A DNA stretch of 64,000 nt, from positions 1,550,001-1,614,000 of the forward strand of contig NZ_CP175511.1 of assembly GCF_046058945.1 (NCBI RefSeq), in the 5' to 3' direction. Of this stretch, positions 28,998 through 38,779 are shown one piece after another (the stretch's first letter is position 1; each line of letters begins with the position of its first letter). This stretch comes from Brochothrix campestris. GTDB lineage: Bacteria; Bacillota; Bacilli; Lactobacillales; Listeriaceae. Both the position numbers and the translations under genes were made by a program. Under the pieces are notes generated by a model. That model worked only from the letters and a program-made list of their open reading frames with translations, searched no databases and was not told the DNA's origin.

Positions 28998-30299
28998 TTA
29001 TTCAGTGACAACTGAATGGATTAAAGTTGGTTCAACACCGCTATCGGCAATCGTAATGTTGTCGTAAATTTTAGCGATAACATCCGCCACATTTTCGCGG
29101 TTGGCATAAATTGTTACGAGTGATTCGCCTGCTTCAACAGCCTCGCCCACTTTTTTGCGGAGCATTAAGCCAACTGCTAAATCAATCTCGTCTTCCTTCG
29201 TCGCACGGCCTGCACCGAGCAACATCGCAGCAATCCCAATCTCATCGGCAACCATGTTAGCGACAACACCCGTTGTTTTAGCAGGCACCTCGATTTTGAA
29301 TTGCGCTTGCGGTAAACGTTCTGGGTGATCAACAACTGAATCGTCGCCACCTTGATTGCGTAAAAATGTTTTGAATTTTGCTAACGCTTTACCGTTGGCC
29401 ATCACTTCTTCTAACATAACGCGTGCTTCGGCTAACGTATCCGCTTTTTTTGCTAACACAACCATTTGCGAACCTAATGTTAATACAAGTTCAGTTAAAT
29501 CGGCAGGGCCTTCGCCTTTTAATGTATCAATTGCTTCTTGCACTTCAAGTGCATTACCAATTGCATAACCAAGTGGTTGCGACATATCTGAAATAACGGC
29601 CATCGTTTGGCGACCAACGTTATTACCGATACGAACCATTGCGTGTGCTAAGTTTTGCGCATCTTCTTCCGTTTTCATAAAAGCGCCAGCGCCGGTTTTA
29701 ACATCTAACACAATTGCATCAGCACCAGAGGCAATTTTCTTACTCATAATTGAACTTGCAATTAAGGGAATCGAGTTGACTGTACCCGTTACATCACGCA
29801 ACGCATACATTTTTTTATCCGCCGGTGTTAGGTTCCCTGATTGACCAATCACCGCTACCTTATCGCGGTTAACGATTTCCATGAATTTCTCATTTGAGAT
29901 TTCAACATGGAAGCCTTTAACAGCTTCAAGTTTGTCGATTGTTCCACCCGTATGACCTAAGCCACGCCCTGACATTTTAGCTGTTGGGATGTCTAACGCC
30001 CCAACAAGTGGTGCTAATACAAGCGTTGTTGTATCACCAACGCCACCAGTTGAGTGTTTATCAACTTTAATCCCTTCAATACCCGATAAGTCAATCGTAT
30101 CACCTGAATTGACCATTGCCATCGTTAAATCCGCGCGTTCAGAATCTGTCATGTCTTGGAAAAAAATCGCCATTGCTAGAGCACTTGCTTGATAATCCGG
30201 AATGTCGCCTGCTGTATATCCGTCGATGAAGAAGTTAATTTCTGCTGTTGTTAATTCTTTACCATCACGTTTTTTTGCAATAATATCAACCATTCTCAT
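28998..30299 (-). CDS. pdp: Pyrimidine-nucleoside phosphorylase
   Basis: Splits uridine, thymidine and deoxyuridine with phosphate, feeding (deoxy)ribose-1-phosphate to catabolism. The 433-residue product starts [16 protein letters not shown], has [17 protein letters not shown] (phosphate-binding), [16 protein letters not shown] and KTGAGAFM, the family signatures. Length is normal. It lies after nupC and deoC in the deoxynucleoside operon; expression is probably set by DeoR and CcpA. Confidence 0.95.
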   Translation of the reverse strand: MRMVDIIAKKRDGKELTTAEINFFIDGYTAGDIPDYQASALAMAIFFQDMTDSERADLTMAMVNSGDTIDLSGIEGIKVDKHSTGGVGDTTTLVLAPLVGALDIPTAKMSGRGLGHTGGTIDKLEAVKGFHVEISNEKFMEIVNRDKVAVIGQSGNLTPADKKMYALRDVTGTVNSIPLIASSIMSKKIASGADAIVLDVKTGAGAFMKTEEDAQNLAHAMVRIGNNVGRQTMAVISDMSQPLGYAIGNALEVQEAIDTLKGEGPADLTELVLTLGSQMVVLAKKADTLAEARVMLEEVMANGKALAKFKTFLRNQGGDDSVVDHPERLPQAQFKIEVPAKTTGVVANMVADEIGIAAMLLGAGRATKEDEIDLAVGLMLRKKVGEAVEAGESLVTIYANRENVADVIAKIYDNITIADSGVEPTLIHSVVTE

Positions 30300-30389
30300 G
30301 TAAAATCACCAGTCCTTTGTCAATTTAGTTCGTACCAATCAATTTGTTCTGTTGCACGCGGACGCTGACAGCATCACATGCTTTGTTTA

Positions 30390-31577
30390 TTAATAAATTA
30401 AACCTACGATTGTTGCTGTTAAGAAGCTAACTAATGTCGCACCATAAAGAAGACGTAAGCCGAATTTTGAGGCCAAGTTCCCTTTTTCTTCGTTAAGTCC
30501 TTTGATAGCACCAGCAATAATACCGATTGACGCAAAGTTAGCAAATGACACTAAGAATACTGAAACAATCGCTGTTGTACGACCAGAGAAGTCATACGTA
30601 TTATTCGCTAAGAATTCCATTGCAACAAATTCATTTGAGACTAATTTAGTTGCCATCACACTACCGGCATGAATTGCTTCCGACCACGGCACACCCATTA
30701 AGAAGGCAAATGGTGAGAAGGCATAACCGAGCATGTCTTGGAATGAGATGCCGAAGATAGCTGAGAAAATCCCGTTAATTAAGGCGATAATCGCGATGAA
30801 ACCGATTAACATTGCACCAACGGTAATGGCTACTTTGAAACCATCCATAATGTATTCGCCAAGCACTTCGAAGAATGATTGTTTATGATCTTTTTTTACT
30901 TCTAAAATATCTTCACTTGGATCAACCTCATAAGGGTTAATGATTGACGCGATGATAAAGCCACCAAACAAGTTCAAGACGATTGCTGTTACAACATATT
31001 CTGGTTCAAGCATTGTCATATATGCACCAACAATTGACATTGATACAGTTGACATGGCTGACGCACATAAGGTGTACAAACGTTTTTCATTCAATAAACC
31101 TAGTTGATCTTTAACTGAAATAAAAACTTCTGATTGGCCTAAAATAGCTGAAGCAACCGCGTTGTATGATTCTAATTTACCCATACCATTCACTTTGCTT
31201 AGGAGGTAACCAATCCCACCCATAATGACCTGTAAGATTTTTAAATAACGTAAAATACCGATTAAAGCTGAAATAAAGACGATTGGTAATAAGACGTTTA
31301 AGAAGAAGTTTGAGCCGGCATCTTCGTTAAGCAAACCACTGAAGACAAAGTTAACACCTTCGGCTGCATACCCTAATAAGAATTCGAACCCTTTAGCAAA
31401 CCCACCAATCAACACATTACCTAAGCTTGTATTAAGTAACAATGCCGCGAGTAAAAATTGTAATACGAGCATTATTGCAATTGGACGGTATTTGATTTTT
31501 TTCTTTTCCTTACTAAATAACCACGCTAAGAGCAAGACGACAATCAGACCGATAATACCAATTAAATATTTCATCAT
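30390..31577 (-). CDS. nupC: Concentrative nucleoside transporter NupC
   Basis: An inner-membrane proton/nucleoside symporter. The 395-residue protein has about eight to ten membrane segments; recognised CNT elements include [41 protein letters not shown] [28 protein letters not shown] and [13 protein letters not shown]. It imports the substrates that pdp and deoC consume. A perfect cre-type site lies about 25 bases before the start. Confidence 0.94.
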   Translation of the reverse strand: MMKYLIGIIGLIVVLLLAWLFSKEKKKIKYRPIAIMLVLQFLLAALLLNTSLGNVLIGGFAKGFEFLLGYAAEGVNFVFSGLLNEDAGSNFFLNVLLPIVFISALIGILRYLKILQVIMGGIGYLLSKVNGMGKLESYNAVASAILGQSEVFISVKDQLGLLNEKRLYTLCASAMSTVSMSIVGAYMTMLEPEYVVTAIVLNLFGGFIIASIINPYEVDPSEDILEVKKDHKQSFFEVLGEYIMDGFKVAITVGAMLIGFIAIIALINGIFSAIFGISFQDMLGYAFSPFAFLMGVPWSEAIHAGSVMATKLVSNEFVAMEFLANNTYDFSGRTTAIVSVFLVSFANFASIGIIAGAIKGLNEEKGNLASKFGLRLLYGATLVSFLTATIVGLIY

Positions 31578-31602
31578 AGACCACCTTTTATTAGTTTAAT
31601 AT

Positions 31603-31616
31603 TGCAATCGTTTCCA
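31603..31616 (-). promoter_or_regulatory. CcpA cre site upstream of nupC
   Basis: On the minus strand TGGAAACGATTGCA fits the cre consensus TGNAANCGNTNNCA at every fixed position. It lies between deoC and nupC, so glucose repression of nupC-pdp by CcpA/HPr-Ser-P is predicted. Confidence 0.75.
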
Positions 31617-31691
31617 TCAAATATTATACAACATCTTGAAGGCTATTGGTGAAAAATAAGAGAAATTTTCAAAAAACTTAGCTCATTAGGA

Positions 31692-32357
31692 TTAGTAATT
31701 CGAATCTGATGTGCCACCTGCGATGATTGTGACACCTGCACTTGCGCCAATACGTGTTGCGCCGGCTGCGATCATTGCATCAACGTCTGCTTTTGAACGA
31801 ACGCCACCTGATGCTTTAACACCGATGTTTGGTCCGACTGTTTGACGCATTAGAGCGATGTCTGCTACTGTTGCCCCTCCCGTTGAAAAACCTGTTGATG
31901 TTTTAACAAAATCAGTGCCGGCAGCGACTGCTAATTCACAGGCACGTACTTTTTCTTCATCTGTTAATAAACATGTTTCGATAATTACTTTCACGAGTGC
32001 TTGGCCTTTAACCGCTTCAACCACTGCTTGAATATCAGCTTGCACTGTTGCGTTATCGCCATCTTTTAAAGCACCAACGTTAATCACCATATCGACTTCA
32101 TCGGCTCCGTTTGCCACAGCATCTTTTGCTTCTGATACTTTAGCAGCAGTTGATGTTGCACCTAAAGGGAAACCTATAACAGTACATACTTTAGCGTAGG
32201 CGCCTGCTAATTTTTCTGCTGCTAACGGCACCCAGTAAGGGTTCACACAAACTGAAGCGAAATCATGTTCGCGTGCTTCCGCAATTAATGTTTCTACTTG
32301 TGCGCGTGTTGCGTCTTGTTTTAATAATGTATGATCAATCATATTTGCTAATGTCAT
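31692..32357 (-). CDS. deoC: Deoxyribose-phosphate aldolase
   Basis: Cleaves deoxyribose-5-phosphate to glyceraldehyde-3-phosphate and acetaldehyde. The 221-residue TIM-barrel protein has the conserved [40 protein letters not shown] and the Schiff-base lysine in [15 protein letters not shown], plus [10 protein letters not shown] clear promoter and paired operator-like repeats lie 30-80 bases upstream. It leads nupC and pdp. Confidence 0.96.
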   Translation of the reverse strand: MTLANMIDHTLLKQDATRAQVETLIAEAREHDFASVCVNPYWVPLAAEKLAGAYAKVCTVIGFPLGATSTAAKVSEAKDAVANGADEVDMVINVGALKDGDNATVQADIQAVVEAVKGQALVKVIIETCLLTDEEKVRACELAVAAGTDFVKTSTGFSTGGATVADIALMRQTVGPNIGVKASGGVRSKADVDAMIAAGATRIGASAGVTIIAGGTSDSNY

Positions 32358-32389
32358 GATTAAATCACTCCTTTTCGTTTAATAGCTTG

Positions 32390-32439
32390 AGTATACTACA
32401 TGATGAACGTTTGTGCAAACAACCAAAGAACTTTTGTTC
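32390..32439 (-). promoter_or_regulatory. deoC: deoC promoter with candidate DeoR operator
   Basis: On the minus strand, -35 TTGCAC (32413-32418) and -10 TATACT (32390-32395) are 17 bases apart. Two related sites overlap or abut the -35: the palindrome GAACAAAAGTTC (32428-32439) and the imperfect copy GCACAAACGTTC (32405-32416), 23 bases apart. Their position suits a repressor of the deoxynucleoside operon; assignment to the adjacent deoR product is inferred. Confidence 0.7.
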
Positions 32440-32452
32440 ACATCGAGTTATT

Positions 32453-33397
32453 TTATGTCGAAAACGTTAACAACGCTTTAGCTGTCTCGTAATCAAGCAA
32501 GAGAATGTTAGCATATTTCCCCTTTAAGGCGGCATCAATCGCCTGCACTTTTCGCACCCCACCGGCCACAAGAATGGCATGTTCTTTCATTTGTAAGTCC
32601 GCCAGTTCAATTCCCATCGTACGATTATCAATCGTTGGTGCACAGATGGCACCACTAGCGTCGTAAAAACGGGAACAAATATCACCGACTGCCTTTGTTT
32701 TTAGCAGCTCTATTTCAGCCGCAGTTAAATAACCCAGTTGAAACAGCAGCGCTTCTGGCCGTACTGTACCGACAGTGAAAATCGCGGTATTCGCACGTTT
32801 ACCAAGGTTACTTACCGCTTGAATGTGACGGTCTTTTTCTACAACTTGTTTCGTCACTTCATTATCAAACACAACCGGTAATGGTAAGGCGTGTGGCATT
32901 GTCCGAAAGGCGCGGGCAAAGGTATTTAACGTTTCGTTGGCATTGGTATCGACCTTCGATTGGCTGATGCCACCCTTTAATTGCACCACTTGGATGTTTT
33001 TGGTTTCTTGCGGTCGCAAATGTTTGGCAATCGCCTCAATCGTTTTGCCCCAACTGACACCGATAACGTCATCATCCTGCGTTAGCGTTTCGATGTAACG
33101 GGCGGCAAACTCACCTAAGGTATCATACAATTTAGCTTCAGAAATGCTTGGTGCAAACACCAGTTGAACATCTTTTAGTTGATAACGCTCTCGCAATTGA
33201 CGTTGCACGCCTTCGATATCACTGAAGGGATCGGCAATTGTAATTTGGACGTAGCCTTTTTCTTTGGCATAGGCTAACAGACGCGACACAGTCGGTCGTG
33301 ATATTTGCAGTTGGTTGGCAATTTCTTGTTGGCTTAATTCGGCTTCATAGTATAGCCGTGCGACATTCACACTGAGTTGTCCTTTTTCTGTTGGCAT
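32453..33397 (-). CDS. deoR: SorC/DeoR-type transcription regulator of deoxynucleoside genes
   Basis: The protein of about 314 residues has an N-terminal HTH (VARLYYEAELSQQEIANQLQISRPTVSRLLAYAKEKG) and a SorC sugar-phosphate-binding domain (VIGVSWGKTIEAIA, VVQLKGGI, VGTVRPEALLF, GVRKVQAIDAALKG). In B. subtilis the equivalent DeoR represses dra-nupC-pdp and is released by deoxyribose-5-phosphate; the identical gene order supports the same job here. The start is ATG at 33397, eight bases after AAAGGAG; a frame extension to 33451 lacks a ribosome site. Confidence 0.9.
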   Translation of the reverse strand: MPTEKGQLSVNVARLYYEAELSQQEIANQLQISRPTVSRLLAYAKEKGYVQITIADPFSDIEGVQRQLRERYQLKDVQLVFAPSISEAKLYDTLGEFAARYIETLTQDDDVIGVSWGKTIEAIAKHLRPQETKNIQVVQLKGGISQSKVDTNANETLNTFARAFRTMPHALPLPVVFDNEVTKQVVEKDRHIQAVSNLGKRANTAIFTVGTVRPEALLFQLGYLTAAEIELLKTKAVGDICSRFYDASGAICAPTIDNRTMGIELADLQMKEHAILVAGGVRKVQAIDAALKGKYANILLLDYETAKALLTFST

Positions 33398-33600
33398 CTG
33401 GTCGTCTCCTTTAGCTTCTATCTCTTTCTTTAAATGATAGCGATTTATCATCTTAAAAGCGAGTGTTGTTTCACAAAAAACAAAATATCTTTAAACTAGA
33501 CATACTTGTAGTTACTAGTAATATCAGTGTAACCCTAAAGAAACCTATTGACAATCGCATAGATATGTTCTATCAAATCGGTTGTTTTAAACGGTTTTTT

Positions 33601-33629
33601 TTGACATTGTAAACGCTCAAAGAAATATT
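33601..33629 (+). promoter_or_regulatory. Possible promoter with cre-like spacer ahead of the ABC island
   Basis: TTGACA (33601-33606) and AATATT (33624-33629) are 17 bases apart on the plus strand. The spacer holds TGTAAACGCTCAAA (33608-33621), which fits cre at all but one fixed position. The site might instead serve the divergent deoR. The rest of 33398-33676 shows no gene. Confidence 0.45.
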
Positions 33630-33676
33630 AAAGTGGCATTAAGTTGCTAACGGGATAGAAACGGAGCGTATTAACA

Positions 33677-34071
33677 ATGAAAACACACTTATTTTATTTA
33701 TCACCCTTTTCTGTTTAGGCATTAACGGCACTGTCTTAGCTGCCAATACAGGTGATACCAACTGGGCCAATGAATACCGCATTTGGAGTCCCAATGACCA
33801 TACACCTGCTCGAAAAAAAGATAATGGAACGGCTTATTATCAAAAAATCAAGACATTAACTAAAGGACTGCTTTATATTAATGTCTGGGCTGCCCTAAGT
33901 GATGGGACTGATGTTTCTGCCGGTCACACGTATAAAACATACAAAGGTGATGTCACCTTTGTATATAACCTTGCCCACGAAAAACATCCTGGCAAAAAAG
34001 TTCGAATTGACTCGCAACGGTTTGGTAATGGATCAGCCATAGGCGTTTGGAGTCCCGACAGCTTAAAATAA
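33677..34071 (+). pseudogene. Small secreted protein gene, frameshifted in the signal peptide
   Basis: ATG 33677 follows CGGAG and opens MKTHLFYL, but hits a stop at 33716. One base shift restores a hydrophobic signal peptide (ILFITLFCLGINGTVLA) and a mature part of about 108 residues (starting ANTGDTNWANEYRIWSPN, ending GSAIGVWSPDSLK). The mature part is Lys/Tyr/Gly-rich with repeated WSP, and lacks cysteine. It vaguely recalls small secreted proteins (DUF2712-like) found beside ABC transporters; that is memory, not a search. It heads the broken permease operon, so it may be an exported peptide or bacteriocin-like product. Family unproven. Confidence 0.6.
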
Positions 34072-34123
34072 CCTTTTATCATCCCGTAGCAGCTTTTATT
34101 TTTTAATCAAAGGACGTGTTTTT

Positions 34124-34927
34124 ATGACAAAATTTATTTGGCAGCGGATGCAGCGGCAAAGTTTTCACGTCGGCATTTGGCTCGGTGTGTTACTCGCCTT
34201 GCTACATGTATTCACACGCGTATTGCCACTCATAACCTCAAATGATGTTCTGTTTACACCGTTTACGATGTGGCTTGGAATTGATTCCTTTAGTGTCCTC
34301 AACCTCCTCTTTTATTTGTTATTGCCCTTTTTAAGTAGTTTGGCCTTTGCCGATTTCCTTAAACGTGACATTACGAGTGGATTTTTACAACAAATAAAAT
34401 TAAGCTTGCCGATTCGACGGTATTACCGCATCATTTTTTGGGTCACCTTCATTAGCGGTGCCTGTCTCATCGCTTTACCGCTTCTGATTAATTTAGTCGC
34501 AAGCAGTTTAGTTCTACCGAGTTACCTTCCTGACGAACTCCTCAATAATAACATCGCAATGCGGGCTAATAGTACCTTATTCGTTGGTCTTTATTATAGC
34601 CATCCTGTATTACACCAACTGTTTTACCTTTTACTAGCTGCCATCTTCGGTGGTTTTGGTTTGTTTGCTTGTTTTACGTTGGCATTATCTCTCTGGCTTA
34701 AACAGCCTTTAGTCGCACTATTTGCCGCTTTTCTTTTACAACTCCTCCTTTATTTACTCAATTCACTCCTATTTATGAACACGACCATCACACCCTTTGA
34801 CTTTTTACCAGAAACAGTTTTATTGCGGAGCGTGCAGTTAAGTGTTGTCCTCAGTACGGCCCTTTGCTTGATTGTTTGTTCATCGTTGTTCTATGTAATT
34901 GGAGTGAAACGTCATGTTTGGCTCTAA
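34124..34927 (+). CDS. ABC-2-like integral membrane permease (first of three)
   Basis: A 267-residue hydrophobic protein with about six membrane segments (near 18-38, 55-80, 105-130, 165-190, 195-220, 235-260) and an FADFLKRDITSGFLQQIKLSLPIRRYYR amphipathic loop typical of ABC-2 permeases. No frameshift. AAAGGACG precedes the ATG. Its end overlaps the start of the next gene by 14 bases, so the cluster was built as a coupled operon. No substrate can be named; the layout recalls lantibiotic immunity (LanEG) or bacitracin-type exporters. Confidence 0.7.
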   Translation: MTKFIWQRMQRQSFHVGIWLGVLLALLHVFTRVLPLITSNDVLFTPFTMWLGIDSFSVLNLLFYLLLPFLSSLAFADFLKRDITSGFLQQIKLSLPIRRYYRIIFWVTFISGACLIALPLLINLVASSLVLPSYLPDELLNNNIAMRANSTLFVGLYYSHPVLHQLFYLLLAAIFGGFGLFACFTLALSLWLKQPLVALFAAFLLQLLLYLLNSLLFMNTTITPFDFLPETVLLRSVQLSVVLSTALCLIVCSSLFYVIGVKRHVWL

Positions 34928-35596
34928 ACAGTTTTTTCGATCAGTGTTTGATCAACAATGGCGTCAATTAGTTCTTTGTTCACTCATACTCCTGACGATG
35001 TCATACTTGCTTTTTCACGCGATTGACGTTACAAAAGACGACGGCTTCTTATTAATTTTTGACGAAATAAATGATAGTTACATGCGTTTGTTTGTTATCC
35101 TTTGATTATCATTTGTCTTTTTTCATTGAATCCCTATCAGTTAACTGATTTGTTTGCTACCGGAACACGTCTAACCTTTATTGTCAAACAACGCATCGCG
35201 ATTCTATCGCTACAACTGACGATGACTTTCTTCTACAGTATCGGCCTCTTCATCACGCTTCCACCGCTCTCCCACATACAGCTATTACAAGTGATTGGCT
35301 TACTGTTCAATCAATCGCTTTGTTTAGGGATTATGGGTGCCTTGACGTTGCTGATCAAAGAAACAAAACTGCTCACAGTTTCCGCGCTACTCTTAACGAT
35401 TGGGCTCTTGCTATGTAACTTTTTTTTGCGGATGGCACATCTGCCCTCATTACTTTTTTTTGGATTTAAACCGACTTCTTTAGCGATTATCAGTAACGGC
35501 CTGTTAACGCTTAGTCTGGAATTATTACTATTGTGGCTGCTCACTTGGCTCATGTTAAGAAAGGATTTTATCAATGGCACACTTACTTCGCTGTGA
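34914..35596 (+). pseudogene. Second ABC-2-like permease, one frameshift
   Basis: Translation from 34914 (MFGSKQFFRSVFDQQWRQL) gives 63 residues then a stop at 35103-35105; the hydrophobic frame continues directly in another register (LIIICLFSLNPYQLTDLF...) to 35596. Together they make a protein of about 227 residues with roughly six membrane segments, similar in size to its neighbours. The shift lies near 35096-35105. It overlaps genes on both sides. Real decay or an assembly error; programmed shifting is unlikely as no slippery site is seen. Confidence 0.7.
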
Positions 35597-36315
35597 ACTT
35601 ACTTATTTCATCAAGCTAATGCAGCGTCCACTACTGTTGTTCTTGCTTACACTTATTGCGTTAGTTGCTTTTTTTGCAATCGGCTCATCACACGACAGCT
35701 TAATTGTGGCTGCTTTTGACGGTATTAGGCAGCCCGGATCTCAAAGAGGCTTTACTTTCCCGATTTTTTGGTTGAGTTATTATATCGCCCCACTCTTTTT
35801 TTAGCGGGTTATTGTCAACGGTTCATTTTTCATCGCTTGCCTTTTTTGTTGTTACAACAGTTTCGCCGACAAACGATCGTGTTCATTCACCTGTTTATTC
35901 AGGCGCTCTTTATATCCGTCTACACTTTTTTTAGTTTAACGCTATTAGTTCTTTTAAGTGATGAAACATTGCCTACACATTTAATAGGACAAGTCAGTCT
36001 GCAGCAGCCGCTCATTCTGTTCACGCTACTATTTGTTTCACAAACCTTACTATTGTGCCTGTTACAGCACATACATTTATGTTTTTCACTCAAATTAACC
36101 CCGCTGCTATCACTACTTAGCTGCCTCATTTTACTTACAACCACAATAAAAAAATATTTTTTTGTAACCCATTCAATTTCTCAATGTTGAGTCGTTGGCA
36201 AGACGCGACCCTTGCTCAAGTCAGCAGTTGGCTACTACTTTACGGTGTTGTCTTAATCTGCGGCATTCACTTTTTCTTACGACAATATTTTTATCTAAAG
36301 GAGTCCAAATCATGA
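35574..36315 (+). pseudogene. Third ABC-2-like permease, two frameshifts
   Basis: The frame from MAHLLRCELTYFIKL ends at 35804 in a run of seven T (35796-35802); the continuation (FLAGYCQRFIFHRLPF...) runs in the next frame to 36190, where a second shift near runs of seven A and seven T (36148-36163) hides the final segment (MLSRWQDATLAQVSSW...LRQYFYLKESKS) ending at 36315. That end overlaps the ATPase ATG in an ATGA arrangement, which confirms the original frame. About 247 residues with six membrane segments if repaired. Confidence 0.7.
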
Positions 36316-36942
36316 CAACTTACCTTTCTGTTAATCACGTCTCAAAAAAAATCAACGGTTACACGGTACTCGATGATATAACTTTCTCACTCGATGCTGG
36401 TAAAATTTATGGATTTAACGGTATTAATGGCTCAGGCAAAACAATGTTATTGCGAGCTATTCTAGCCCTCATAAAAACGACTGGTTCGATTACACTTAAA
36501 CAACAACCCGTTACGTTAAACCAACCTTTTCCTGTGAAAGTAGGGGCATTGCTAGAGCACCCGAGTGTCATTAGCGAATTCTCAGCCGTTAAAAACCTGC
36601 AATTAATTGCCCATCTCCAGACCAACACCACTCAAAAAGATATTGAGGATGCTTTACTCCTCGTCGGTTTAGATCCTTCTGATCGACGCAAGGTCAAAAA
36701 ATACTCGCTCGGAATGAAACAAAAACTAGGACTCGCCCAAGCCTTTTTAGGTAATAATGAACCGCTCGTCTTAGATGAACCGACCAATGCCCTCGATGCT
36801 AACAGCATCGCTCGCCTTAAAACAACCTTGAAAAAAGTTAGCAGCCAACGGCACAACCATTTTACTAACATGCCATGATACTAGTTTTATCGAAGAAGTA
36901 GCTGACGAACACTTTACAATGGAAGGCGGTCGCTTGCTATGA
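36312..36942 (+). pseudogene. ABC transporter ATPase, frameshifted near the C-terminus
   Basis: From ATG 36312 (AAAGGAGTCC upstream) the product has Walker A FNGINGSGKTMLL, a Q-loop ALLEHPSVI, signature YSLGMKQKLGLAQAF and Walker B LVLDEPTNALD. In the first frame it ends at 36878 without an H-loop; a one-base shift near 36840-36850 restores TTILLTCHDTSFIEEVADE, holding the H-loop histidine, ending at 36942. Repaired length is about 209 residues, as in LanF/BcrA-type ATPases. It overlaps the next gene by four bases. Confidence 0.75.
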
Positions 36943-37407
36943 CCCTTACAAAAAAAACGGATTTCACTAATTATAATCGCTATTCTTGTGATTTGTGGTA
37001 GTTATCGCTATTACAGTCTGAATCGCATAGTCAATGCACAGCAACTACAGACACGGTCTTTTGAATTAAATGAACATGTGAGTACCCCTAACTTTAATAT
37101 CACAGCAACAAAAACAACAGCCTGCTACCAAGGAGATGAAGATGTCTATCGGATTGAAGTATCGCTCAAAATCCACAAAACCGATCCTCAAGCAACCAGT
37201 CTATCTGTTTTACCATTTTTATGGCTAACACCGCACTATCAGGGACTTAACCAATCCGTTACCTTTCAAACAACTGACGGTGTAGTCATAAACAACGAGT
37301 ATTGGCAACAACATGATGATGTGGATGGAATCGTTACCTTTTCGCTACCTAGAGAACGCATTGTTGGCAGTAAACAAGCTGTTTCTTTTGAAGTTCTATT
37401 CAAGTAG
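36939..37407 (+). pseudogene. Membrane-anchored extracytoplasmic protein, frameshifted at a poly-A run
   Basis: ATG 36939 opens MTLTKK and then leaves frame at eight A (36950-36957). With seven A the product reads on into a membrane anchor (RISLIIIAILVICGSYRYY) and a soluble domain of about 125 residues with beta-strand character (NFNITATKTTACYQGDED, VVINNEYWQQHDDV) to 37407. It closes the operon and may serve as an accessory or immunity lipoprotein-like part. Family not recognised. Confidence 0.6.
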
Positions 37408-37467
37408 CATCAGCAATACTACAAAGACAGCCTACAGCTTCCTAAAACACTGTTTCAAACACATTAA

Positions 37468-37506
37468 AAGCGTCACATCAGACAGTATTGATGTGACGCT
37501 CTTTTA
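37468..37506 (+). terminator. Terminator closing the ABC island operon
   Basis: AGCGTCACATCA and TGATGTGACGCT form a 12-pair stem followed by CTTTTATT on the plus strand. Confidence 0.9.
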
Positions 37507-37574
37507 TTACTGTGTTGAATACGAAAAACAGCTAATCCACCATCGATAAGAGTAAAGTCATAGCAATCGATAAC

Positions 37575-38435
37575 TTACTGACCCTTATTTTTCATGTCAC
37601 AAGCTAATAAACTAAGGAGCATTTGTGCAATCCCGTCTTCATTGTTCGATTTGGTCACAGTTGTCGCGATTTCTTTCAATTCTGCCACTGCGTTCCCCAT
37701 TGCCACACCCGTTCCAACGTATGTGAGCATGCTGACATCGTTCAAACCATCACCAAAGGCGACCATTTGGGCCGGGGTAATCCCACGCGGTTCAAGCACT
37801 GCGGCAAGCGCAGCCGCCTTATCGATATGTTGCGCGGTGAACTCAAAATAAAACGGCGCGGTAAACATCGCATTTAAGCTTTCTTTGAACGGAGCATAGA
37901 TAGCCTCATGATGTGCAAGTAAATAGGCTTGTTCGGCAGCCACCACAATTTTATTAAGGTCAAAGTCGAGCATTACAGCTAAATCAGGCGCCTCACATAA
38001 GCGATAATCGCCACTGCGGGCTTCATGCTCGAATACGTTATAAGTCGTTCCTTCATGCTGAATCGCTTGATTATACACATCATTGACATAGATGTAATCG
38101 CCGCGTTCAATCATTACTTTGACATCGAATTGTTTCAAGTGCTCCAATACGGCTTTTGCGGTTGGCACCGCGATGGTCTCATCAAACAAGACCGCTTTGG
38201 TCGCATAATCGGTCACCTTTGACCCATTGTAAGACACCAATAAACCATCATAACGGTCCATTTGGAGTTCTGCCGCATAGGCAAACATTGCTTTGGTCGG
38301 TCGGCCCGATGCCAGTACAAGTTGCATGCCTTGCTGTTGGGCGGCGATAAGACTTTTGCGTGTCTCCTCACTGATTTGTTGCTGTTCATTAAGTAAGGTT
38401 CCATCCATATCTAAAATAATTGCTGCTAATGTCAT
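37575..38435 (-). CDS. HAD-superfamily Cof-type phosphatase
   Basis: The 286-residue protein has motif I IILDMDGTLLNEQQ, motif II VLASGRPTKAM, a large C2 cap, and motif IV FGDGLNDVSMLTYVGTGVAMGNA. Substrate unknown; YidA-like enzymes of this type act on sugar phosphates or flavin nucleotides. It stands alone and intact between two broken secreted-peptide loci, with a T-rich gap and no gene in 38436-38592. Confidence 0.9.
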   Translation of the reverse strand: MTLAAIILDMDGTLLNEQQQISEETRKSLIAAQQQGMQLVLASGRPTKAMFAYAAELQMDRYDGLLVSYNGSKVTDYATKAVLFDETIAVPTAKAVLEHLKQFDVKVMIERGDYIYVNDVYNQAIQHEGTTYNVFEHEARSGDYRLCEAPDLAVMLDFDLNKIVVAAEQAYLLAHHEAIYAPFKESLNAMFTAPFYFEFTAQHIDKAAALAAVLEPRGITPAQMVAFGDGLNDVSMLTYVGTGVAMGNAVAELKEIATTVTKSNNEDGIAQMLLSLLACDMKNKGQ

Positions 38436-38592
38436 CTATTCATGCTCCTTTCTCTGATGCTTTTATTATATCATGAAGCGCTTACAACCCTCTCTTAGAA
38501 AACACCTACAGTTATGCATTAAAATGCGGATACCTCTGCTTTTATGCTGAAAAGAGAACGACTTGTGTCTCACAAACCTTTCCCTCTATTTT

Positions 38593-38765
38593 TTACGATG
38601 GATTTGTCACTCGATAATAGTTCAACCACTCGTGGATGAGTGGCAATAACAAGAGGAGGATAATCGTAATGACAATTCATTTTGTTTCCACGCATAGGCA
38701 TACGACAACACCAAATAGACAAACACCATTTTGATAAATTTCGGTAGTTGATCATAAAATAACAT
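38593..38765 (-). pseudogene. Small two-segment membrane protein, frameshifted
   Basis: ATG 38765 follows AAAGGAAGG and gives MLFYDQLPKFIKMVFVYLVL, a first membrane segment; a shift near 38670-38690 is needed to reach the second one (IILLLLLPLIHEWLNYY) with a stop at 38593. Repaired length is about 57 residues. It starts 15 bases after the broken secreted-protein gene, so the two look like a peptide/immunity-style pair (inference). Confidence 0.5.
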
Positions 38766-38779
38766 TGCTGTTCCTTCCT

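Noticed and set aside
33677..34071. Lactococcin 972-type bacteriocin
   Set aside because: It is secreted and beside a membrane/ABC set, but the mature sequence lacks the repeated YxH/GxW pattern of that family, so only 'small secreted protein' is kept.
34914..35596. Programmed ribosomal frameshift joining the two halves of the second permease
   Set aside because: No slippery heptamer or clear stimulatory hairpin at the junction, and neighbouring genes are shifted too; decay or sequence error explains all of them.
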